A stretch of DNA of 64,000 bases from CAZPWF01 sp964610775 (lineage in GTDB: Bacteria > Patescibacteriota > Saccharimonadia > Saccharimonadales > JACQNP01). A model generated the notes under the pieces. That model saw only the letters and a list, made by a program, of their open reading frames with translations. It made no database searches and had not been told where the DNA came from. A program made the translations under genes and the position numbers. Below, in pieces: positions 52,323 through 57,927 of this stretch. The number at the start of each line of letters is the position of its first letter. Position 1 is the first letter of the stretch. The stretch covers positions 62,001 through 126,000 of the forward strand of contig CAZSZC010000001.1 of the NCBI GenBank assembly GCA_964610775.1. Direction: 5' to 3'.

Positions 52323-53491
52323 GATGCTGATCGTCTAGTTAAACTACTTACTTGAATTGCTAGTTTACCGGCTATGAATGCTGATAAGGCAATCGGTATG
52401 TATAAATTTACAGGGAAGAATAGGAATAATAAAACTGCAGCAACGATTGGCTTTCTTAGTACATAGGATAGAGTAGCACTCATGCCTACACTTAGTGCTA
52501 GTGTCTCGGGGATTGGTAATAGCTGGGCCAAAAATAAACCAATTGCTGCGCCGGCAAACATTAGAGGGAAAAACCTACCGCCTTTCCAGCCGGTAGCTAG
52601 ACAAATACATGCGGCAAGCACTTTGAGTAAAGAGGCGATTAAAAAATAGCTGGCCGATTGTGATGAAAAGCTAGTGCTTATAGTTCTAATTCCCTCGTGA
52701 CCAGAAAAAAGAACCAGTGGTTGGTATGCGGCGAGTATGCCCAAGCCCACGCCGCCAATTAGGGCCAAAATAATCGTTCTTTTTGTTCGCAAATTCTTGA
52801 ACGCATTTTCCATGAAACCGTCAACAAGAGTGTATATTAGGCCGACTATGGCTCCAGTAATCGCTACTATTAATACCCAGCCAAGGTCAGAAACTTTTAA
52901 ACTATAGGGAGCTAAATCCAGATTAAAGTATCCATTGTCTCCAAATGGCCGAACTATTAAATATCCAGTTAATGTTGCAACAAGACCCAGAATTATTCTT
53001 TTAGGTCTGTTTAATTTTTTATCAATCTCGGCTCCGTAACGAATTATCTCGGCGTTGTGTAGATTTACGCCTATCATGGTTACAAAGCCTCCAATAATAC
53101 TGGTCAGAGCGGCTTCTGGTCCAAGTGCTGCGCCAAAACCTAATGATATTATTGATATTACTAAAGCCTGCCATATATGTTTATAGTCGAATGCCTTGGT
53201 AGCTTTATATTTTTCGATTGCTTCTTCTATAGTCACAGGATAGTTACCTAGAAAATATACGCTCACACCAACAAGCAGCCCGCCAACTCCACATATAGCC
53301 ACAGGAAAAAAGTTATGACTGGTATTGATACCTAATTGGTTGGGCAAGTTTGTCCAGAGAAACTTCTGTACTAGCTGAAAAAGCAGAATGAAAAGAACTG
53401 TGATACTACCAGCAAATATACCGAGTAGGGCACTATAAATTAGTAAGCTTAAATAGCTGAAGCTACTTTTACTTCCGAAAGACTTATTCAT
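52319..53491 (-). CDS. ClC-family chloride channel/transporter
   Basis: 390 residues from ATG 53491. Ten or more hydrophobic segments; LGFGAALGPEAALTSIIGG corresponds to the GxGPE selectivity region and GWKGGRFFPLMFAGAAIG to the GxFxP motif. The first signature (GSGIP) is not clear. Moves Cl- or exchanges it for H+. An in-frame ATG at 53509 includes the -10 sequence and is rejected. Shares an overlapping bidirectional promoter with the K+ channel gene. Confidence 0.87.
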   Translation of the reverse strand: MNKSFGSKSSFSYLSLLIYSALLGIFAGSITVLFILLFQLVQKFLWTNLPNQLGINTSHNFFPVAICGVGGLLVGVSVYFLGNYPVTIEEAIEKYKATKAFDYKHIWQALVISIISLGFGAALGPEAALTSIIGGFVTMIGVNLHNAEIIRYGAEIDKKLNRPKRIILGLVATLTGYLIVRPFGDNGYFNLDLAPYSLKVSDLGWVLIVAITGAIVGLIYTLVDGFMENAFKNLRTKRTIILALIGGVGLGILAAYQPLVLFSGHEGIRTISTSFSSQSASYFLIASLLKVLAACICLATGWKGGRFFPLMFAGAAIGLFLAQLLPIPETLALSVGMSATLSYVLRKPIVAAVLLFLFFPVNLYIPIALSAFIAGKLAIQVSSLTRRSAS

Positions 53492-53497
53492 GAGTGT

Positions 53498-53505
53498 AGT
53501 ATAAT
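53498..53505. promoter_or_regulatory. Bidirectional promoter with overlapping -10 boxes
   Basis: The eight bases AGTATAAT read TATAAT on the plus strand (53500-53505) and TATACT on the minus strand (53503-53498). Each box ends 7 nt from its own start codon (GTG 53512 plus; ATG 53491 minus). Only 20 bases separate the two start codons, so both mRNAs should be leaderless and only one polymerase can bind at a time. Confidence 0.7.
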
Positions 53506-53511
53506 GCAAAC

Positions 53512-53820
53512 GTGAATCAGCAGCTAGAAGAGCAATCTAATATTTTTAATCTTATTAAGCCTCGACGAATTGCTGTAGTGGCTATAGCCGTACTTGCCGT
53601 AGGTGCCGTTTTTTATCATTTAGTTGAAAAACTTAGTTGGCTGGATAGTTTTTATTTTTGCGTAGTTACTTTAACTACGGTTGGTTATGGTGACATAACT
53701 CCCAAAACCCCTGCTGCCAAATTATTTACCATATTCTACATTCTATTTGGCGTAGCAATCATGGCAGCCTCATTGAGCTACTTACTAAAAGCAGCGGTCG
53801 TTAAGCGTGTCAAAAAATAA
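53512..53820 (+). CDS. Two-helix potassium channel
   Basis: 102 residues. One helix (about 18-36), pore helix and selectivity filter TVGYGD (56-61), second helix (about 70-94), basic end: the KcsA-like minimal K+ channel without a regulatory domain. GTG start 7 nt from TATAAT. Divergent from the ClC gene through a shared promoter, so K+ and Cl- movement are genetically linked, which would suit volume or membrane-potential control. Confidence 0.9.
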   Translation: MNQQLEEQSNIFNLIKPRRIAVVAIAVLAVGAVFYHLVEKLSWLDSFYFCVVTLTTVGYGDITPKTPAAKLFTIFYILFGVAIMAASLSYLLKAAVVKRVKK

Positions 53821-53839
53821 GCTACAATTCATATAAACT

Positions 53840-55102
53840 ATGAACGAAAACAGTGACAGTAAAGTATTCCCTAAGAATTTTTTCTGGGGTGCAAGCACGG
53901 CATCGCATCAAGTCGAGGGGGGGACGGTAAATCAATGGAGCGAGTGGGAGCTTGAGCATGCTAAGGAATTAGCACAAACAGCTCATCAGCGTTTGTCGTG
54001 GCTACCTAACTGGCATGAAGTAAAAGTACATGCCGAAAAACCAGAAAATTATATTTCTGGTCGTGGAGTCGATCACTACAACCGTTATGAGGAAGATTTC
54101 GACATAGCACAATCACTAAACATGAACGCATTTCGGTTTGGTATTGAGTGGTCACGCATTCAGCCAGCCCAAGGTGAATGGGATGAGGACGAGGTCATAT
54201 ATTATAAGAAATATATTTCACAGTTACGTAGTAGGGGTATCGAACCATTTTTAAATATTTGGCACTGGACTATGCCCAAGTGGTTTACCGATCTAGGTGG
54301 TTTTGAAAAGAAGACAAATCTAAAGTATTTTGATGATTTTGTTAGAAAGGTGGCTGTCGAGTTCACGGAAGACGTGACTTATGTAATCACTCTAAACGAG
54401 CCGAATGTTTATGCCAGTTTTAGCTATGCAACAGGAGAGTGGCCGCCGCAAAAAAAGGATTGGATAAAGACATTTTTGGTTTACCTGAATCTCGTGCGCG
54501 CTCATAAACGAGCTTATAAAATACTCAAAAAGAAAAAGCCATCGCTTCAGATAGGTGTGGCTGCACAGCTTGCTAATATTCAAGCAAAACGACCTCATAG
54601 TTACATTGATAGCGCCTCAACTAAGTGGATGCGTTATTTTTGGAACTGGTGGTTTTTGAAAAGAATTCGCAATCAACAGGATTTTGTTGGATTTAATTAT
54701 TACTTCACCGACTACTATACTGGCTTTGCGCGTCGAGAAAATCCGAGAGTGCCATTGAATGATCTTGGTTGGTATATGGAGCCTGAGGGATTGTATCCAC
54801 TCTTGGTTCGCTTGTGGGCACGATTCAAGAAACCAATTTTTGTGACTGAGAATGGGTTGGCTGATTCCAAGGACGAGTATAGACACTGGTGGATAGAGGA
54901 GACTATTGTTGCTATGGAGCGAGCTATCAGTGAAGGTGTAGATTTGAGAGGCTATTTCCATTGGAGTCTGTTAGATAATTTTGAATGGAAATACGGCTGG
55001 TGGCCAAAGTTTGGGCTAGTCGAGGTAGATCGCGAACATGGCATGAAACGGACCATTCGCCCAAGTGCAAAGTGGTTTGCCAAGAAGATAGAAAAACTAT
55101 AA
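53840..55102 (+). CDS. Glycoside hydrolase family 1 (beta-glucosidase/galactosidase-like)
   Basis: 420 residues. Opens with FFWGASTASHQVEGG; acid/base Glu187 in TLNEPN and nucleophile Glu337 in VTENG are intact; the substrate-binding end LLDNFEWKYGWWPKFGL is conserved. No signal peptide, so it acts in the cytoplasm on an imported beta-glycoside or phospho-glycoside. TACAAT (53823-53828) lies 12 nt before the ATG. No sugar transporter is adjacent. Confidence 0.93.
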   Translation: MNENSDSKVFPKNFFWGASTASHQVEGGTVNQWSEWELEHAKELAQTAHQRLSWLPNWHEVKVHAEKPENYISGRGVDHYNRYEEDFDIAQSLNMNAFRFGIEWSRIQPAQGEWDEDEVIYYKKYISQLRSRGIEPFLNIWHWTMPKWFTDLGGFEKKTNLKYFDDFVRKVAVEFTEDVTYVITLNEPNVYASFSYATGEWPPQKKDWIKTFLVYLNLVRAHKRAYKILKKKKPSLQIGVAAQLANIQAKRPHSYIDSASTKWMRYFWNWWFLKRIRNQQDFVGFNYYFTDYYTGFARRENPRVPLNDLGWYMEPEGLYPLLVRLWARFKKPIFVTENGLADSKDEYRHWWIEETIVAMERAISEGVDLRGYFHWSLLDNFEWKYGWWPKFGLVEVDREHGMKRTIRPSAKWFAKKIEKL

Positions 55103-55113
55103 TTCATCTATAG

Positions 55114-55142
55114 TTGACAAAAGCGCTAATGTTTAGTATAAT
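55114..55142 (+). promoter_or_regulatory. Perfect consensus promoter of the LysM gene
   Basis: TTGACA (55114-55119), 17-bp spacer, TATAAT (55137-55142), the exact sigma70 consensus. The -10 ends 9 nt before ATG 55151, so the mRNA is nearly leaderless. The -10 lies between the arms of the inverted repeat at 55126-55148. Confidence 0.85.
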
Positions 55143-55148
55143 CATTAG
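55126..55148 (+). promoter_or_regulatory. Inverted repeat CTAATG-N11-CATTAG, copy 2 (candidate operator)
   Basis: CTAATG (55126-55131) and CATTAG (55143-55148), extended by G/C to seven pairs, flank the -10 box. Same arms and spacing as at 18696-18718. A protein bound here would block polymerase. Confidence 0.55.
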
Positions 55149-55150
55149 CC

Positions 55151-55612
55151 ATGAGTCCAATAAAAAAATACAATATCAGAAATAATAAACCCAAATCTCA
55201 CGCTAGTGATTCCGAGATAGATGGCTGGATAAAGCCTAATGCTGTATCTGAACGCAAAAAAAATGCTTTGGTTAAGCTTGGAGTAGTGGGCGTGTCAGCG
55301 CTTGCACTACTGGGAGTTGCTAAGAATTCTACTAATAATTCAAGTTCTGATAAAGTTAATGAACCGAGCGTAGAGTACACAGTAAGACCTGGTGATACGG
55401 ACTGGGATATTGCAGAACGATATGCTGACCCAAATTCTGAAATTCGTGATGATGTCGATAATTTAGCTGACCAGCACAAAGGTATGCCACTGCAAATCGG
55501 GCAGACATTACTCTTGACAGGTGATTTAGCCGAAAACTACAAACAAATTCATGAGGCAGAAGCAATTGCTACTGAACATGATCAGCAAACCAAAACTCAG
55601 CATAATTCATAG
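55151..55612 (+). CDS. Membrane-anchored LysM-domain protein
   Basis: 153 residues. Basic N-terminus, one helix (about 38-55), Ser/Asn linker, then one LysM domain (YTVRPGDTDWDIAERYADP to LQIGQTLLLTG, about 75-120) that binds peptidoglycan outside the cell. The layout resembles YneA-type division inhibitors and cell-wall anchored factors. It sits directly upstream of the dcw cluster and has the strongest promoter in the window, which carries a candidate operator. Confidence 0.82.
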   Translation: MSPIKKYNIRNNKPKSHASDSEIDGWIKPNAVSERKKNALVKLGVVGVSALALLGVAKNSTNNSSSDKVNEPSVEYTVRPGDTDWDIAERYADPNSEIRDDVDNLADQHKGMPLQIGQTLLLTGDLAENYKQIHEAEAIATEHDQQTKTQHNS

Positions 55613-55633
55613 TAGCGTTTTTAGTAAAATGAT

Positions 55634-55653
55634 AGCCGCTATATATAGCGGCT
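55634..55653. repeat. 20-bp perfect palindrome upstream of mraZ
   Basis: AGCCGCTATA followed by TATAGCGGCT, with no loop. It covers the -35 position of a TATAAT box at 55660-55665. No T-tract follows, so it is not a terminator on this strand; a protein-binding operator is more likely. Confidence 0.5.
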
Positions 55654-55674
55654 GGTGACTATAATTGTATAAAC

Positions 55675-55683
55675 TGTGGATAA
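55675..55683 (-). promoter_or_regulatory. Perfect DnaA box
   Basis: TGTGGATAA on the plus strand, i.e. TTATCCACA on the minus strand, the consensus DnaA box. It lies about 10 bases after the TATAAT at 55660-55665 and just before a terminator. A single box; no cluster that would indicate an origin. Confidence 0.55.
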
Positions 55684-55686
55684 CTT

Positions 55687-55708
55687 AGCTGCGAAAGCAG
55701 CTGTTTTT
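55687..55708 (+). terminator. Intrinsic terminator upstream of mraZ
   Basis: AGCTGC-GAAA-GCAGCT stem with a GNRA-type loop, followed by GTTTTT. It ends any transcript from the LysM gene or from the TATAAT at 55660, which would yield an RNA of only about 37 nt. Confidence 0.8.
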
Positions 55709-55720
55709 ATATATTTATGC

Positions 55721-55750
55721 TTGCATGTGGGTAAGTGTGGGTAGTATATT
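55721..55750 (+). promoter_or_regulatory. Probable promoter of mraZ and the dcw cluster
   Basis: TTGCAT (55721-55726), 18-bp spacer, TATATT (55745-55750). The first pair of MraZ boxes lies in the spacer and the second pair just downstream of the expected +1. The leader of about 75 nt contains AAAAAACAAAAACC. Confidence 0.5.
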
Positions 55751-55772
55751 CATGGCAGTGGGTAAACGTGGG
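55728..55772 (+). promoter_or_regulatory. MraZ operator: two pairs of TGGG boxes
   Basis: TGGG at 55728, 55738, 55759 and 55769: within each pair the boxes repeat every 10 bp (TGGGT-N5-TGGGT). This is the known MraZ binding pattern, one helical turn apart, immediately upstream of mraZ, so the gene is very likely autoregulated. Confidence 0.8.
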
Positions 55773-55831
55773 TAGACCAAAATAGTCTCACCACCAAAAA
55801 ACAAAAACCACTAGCAGCTTAATTAAAAACT

Positions 55832-56191
55832 ATGGCCACGGTAGATTATTTCGAAAGGAAGCTTGACGATAAGCGGAGGTTAACCATACCTACCGAACTT
55901 AGAGATGAGTTTTCTAGCGGAGTAGTTATTACCCAAGGGTTTCAGAAGTATTTGCATCTGTACCCTAAATCTGTTTGGGAAGAACAGATGGAATCGCAGT
56001 TACAAGGTAATATCCTTGATGAGCGTACTGCGGACCTGAATGTAAAATTCCGAATGGGCAAGGTCGAGAGCGTGCTGGACGAAAAACAAGGGCGAATCGT
56101 TATAGAGCAGCATTTACTCGATTACGCGGGCATTACTCGTGGCATTGTGGCAGTCAGAGCAGGGCGATATTGGCGTCTGATGGCTTCATAG
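55832..56191 (+). CDS. mraZ: Transcriptional regulator MraZ (short form)
   Basis: 119 residues against about 145-150 normally. Two SpoVT-AbrB-like halves are still visible: ERKLDDKRRLTIPTELRDEF (about 8-27) and VLDEKQGRIVIEQHLLDYAGI (about 81-101). It binds TGGG repeats as a ring and controls the dcw cluster; four such boxes lie upstream. First gene of the cluster. The start has no SD; its leader is A-rich. Confidence 0.88.
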   Translation: MATVDYFERKLDDKRRLTIPTELRDEFSSGVVITQGFQKYLHLYPKSVWEEQMESQLQGNILDERTADLNVKFRMGKVESVLDEKQGRIVIEQHLLDYAGITRGIVAVRAGRYWRLMAS

Positions 56192-56503
56192 AGCTGGTGA
56201 TCATTAACAATTCGGGCAAAATAGCAAAACACAACGACTCGAGGTTAGCTATTCGGCAGTCAACAAGTGGACGAAGGCACCACTTTAAAAACCTTTGTAC
56301 CTTACACTAAACACCTCCCAAAACTCCACCTCACACATAAGTCTCTCAAAACTTACATGAACCAGAACGGAGTTTGTAAGATTTTCTAAAATCTTAAACT
56401 TATACACTCCGATACGTTCCAGTTCGTGAAACAAAAAACAAAAACTACAAAAAAACAAAAAGTTGACTGCTGAATAGGTGACCTTGCAAAAACAAAAACA
56501 AGC
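56192..56503 (+). promoter_or_regulatory. 312-nt non-coding stretch between mraZ and rsmH, probable structured leader
   Basis: No gene is visible except a possible 10-codon ORF at 56357-56389. The 3' part holds a long hairpin (56365-56419) and then four AAAAACAAA-type blocks, the last directly before the rsmH ATG. By position it corresponds to the place where the mraW RNA motif occurs in Actinobacteria, but I cannot match that consensus. Confidence 0.45.
56365..56419 (+). repeat. Long imperfect hairpin upstream of rsmH
   Basis: GAAC-GGAGT pairs with ACTCC-G(ATAC)-GTTC at the base, and an inner AAGATTTT/AAAATCTT stem closes the top. No U-tract follows, so it is a leader structure and not a terminator. 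Confidence 0.5.
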
Positions 56504-57445
56504 ATGAAAAATACAAACAAAAATCACCAAAATGAACATTTTCCAGTCTTACTTGAAGCTACGCTTAAGTGCCTAAACCCTCAAAAAGGAGATAGTTATC
56601 TTGATTTGACGGCAGGGTATGGAGGCCACGCTAAAGCAATTCTGGAACGCACCTTAAATCCGGCGAAAGCCACACTCGTCGATCGCGATCATAACGCAAT
56701 TGATTACCTAAAAACATTGTTTACGCAAAGCGAAACTATAATTCAAAACGATTTTTATAACGCGGCGTTAGACATTCAAAAAAGTGGTAAACAATTTGAC
56801 ATAATTTTGGCAGATTTGGGCGTATCGTCACCGCACCTTAACATAGCGAGTCGTGGGTTTAGTATTCGATTCGATGGACCACTTGATATGCGCATGGATC
56901 AGTCACAGGAATTAAGTGCAGATATAGTAATTAATACTTATTCTGAGCAAGATTTAACTGAGATGATTCGGCTATATGGTGAAGATCCTAAGGCTAGTAA
57001 AATAGCTAGATTGATCGTAGATAATCGACCGATACACACAACCACAGAACTTGCTAATGTTGTTGCCCAAGCTTGGCCGGGTCACAGCAAGGTTCACCCA
57101 GCGACAAGGACCTTCCAGGCAATCCGAATCGAGGTAAATCATGAGCTGGAGTTACTCCAAAATGCTTTACCAATTTGGTTAGACTTGCTGGCCCCGGGTG
57201 GGCGAATAGCGATTATTAGCTTTCACAGTCTTGAAGATAGATGTGTGAAAAGGTTCCTCAACGAACACTCTGGTAATCGCTACGACGCCATCCTGGAGCT
57301 GCTAACAAAGCAGCCAGTAGTAGGCGACAGCAATGAGATAGCTTTTAATCCGCGAGCACGTAGCGCAAAGCTACGAGCCGCCGTAAAAATAAAAACAAAA
57401 AGAAAGGAAGGGCATAATGCCTATCCAGGTAAAAAGTCTCTCTAG
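56504..57445 (+). CDS. rsmH: 16S rRNA (cytosine1402-N4)-methyltransferase RsmH (MraW)
   Basis: 313 residues. HFPVLLEATLKCLNP, YLDLTAGYGGHAKAI (SAM motif), ADLGVSSPHLNIASRGFS and IISFHSLEDRCVKRF are all family hallmarks. Modifies C1402 in the ribosomal P site. Second gene of the dcw cluster. Its ATG follows AAAAACAAAAACAAGC without an SD. Confidence 0.96.
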   Translation: MKNTNKNHQNEHFPVLLEATLKCLNPQKGDSYLDLTAGYGGHAKAILERTLNPAKATLVDRDHNAIDYLKTLFTQSETIIQNDFYNAALDIQKSGKQFDIILADLGVSSPHLNIASRGFSIRFDGPLDMRMDQSQELSADIVINTYSEQDLTEMIRLYGEDPKASKIARLIVDNRPIHTTTELANVVAQAWPGHSKVHPATRTFQAIRIEVNHELELLQNALPIWLDLLAPGGRIAIISFHSLEDRCVKRFLNEHSGNRYDAILELLTKQPVVGDSNEIAFNPRARSAKLRAAVKIKTKRKEGHNAYPGKKSL

Positions 57446-57489
57446 AGCATACAAAGTAAAGGTTAGAGTTATCTAAACTTTGTTGCACC

Positions 57490-57534
57490 GTAGCTTTGGC
57501 TACTGATTCTGTCCCAAATCAGTAGCCAGACTAC
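57490..57534 (+). repeat. Strong hairpin between rsmH and ftsL
   Basis: GGCTACTGATT (57498-57508) pairs perfectly with AATCAGTAGCC (57517-57527) around an eight-base loop; an outer GTAG/CTAC pair (57490-57493, 57531-57534) extends it. GTAGC (57490-57494) could instead pair with GCTAC (57499-57503), giving a competing small hairpin. No U-tract follows. Confidence 0.65.
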
Positions 57535-57561
57535 AGCAATATAAAAATAAAAACAAAAAAT

Positions 57562-57909
57562 ATGACATATTCAAATTCATTATCAGTTAGCCGACAGAGA
57601 TTTTCAGTTAACAATCAGAATACAACTGCGTTCCGTCAAAAGGAACGAACCATTGGACCTGTGACCAATACGATTATCCTAATCGTCTTAGCCTGTCTGA
57701 TAGGACTTCTGTATTTAACGCAAGTTACCAAAACCAATTCTTACAGCTATAAGCTTAACGATCTGCGTCACGAGCAAACTAGGTTGAGTAGTGAAAAAGA
57801 TCAGCTTGAAGTTGATTCTGCTAGATTACAGGCTCTAGAACGCGTCAAGGATAGCGAAGTAGCAAAAGGCTTAGTATCGGTCGCTCCCTCAGCTTCAATT
57901 CAGAACTAA
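57562..57909 (+). CDS. ftsL: FtsL-like septum protein
   Basis: 115 residues. Cytoplasmic N-terminus of about 34 residues, one helix (about 36-55), then a leucine-zipper-like coiled coil (LNDLRHEQTRLSSEKDQLEV). Sequence is poorly conserved in this family; the call rests on topology and position between rsmH and the penicillin-binding protein, where ftsL always lies. Builds the divisome with FtsQ/DivIB and DivIC. A-rich leader before the ATG. Confidence 0.82.
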   Translation: MTYSNSLSVSRQRFSVNNQNTTAFRQKERTIGPVTNTIILIVLACLIGLLYLTQVTKTNSYSYKLNDLRHEQTRLSSEKDQLEVDSARLQALERVKDSEVAKGLVSVAPSASIQN

Positions 57910-57927
57910 GGTATAGTCTATAGTGCC

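Noticed and set aside
55634..55653. Palindrome as terminator of the LysM gene
   Set aside because: No T-run follows; the real terminator is 35 bases further on.
55600..55831. Replication origin because of the DnaA box
   Set aside because: Only one box is visible, there is no AT-rich unwinding element with repeated boxes, and no dnaA or dnaN gene is near.
56357..56389. Ten-codon ORF in the rsmH leader as a leader peptide
   Set aside because: No -10 or SD sits in front of it, it runs through the hairpin, and its codons carry no obvious regulatory bias.
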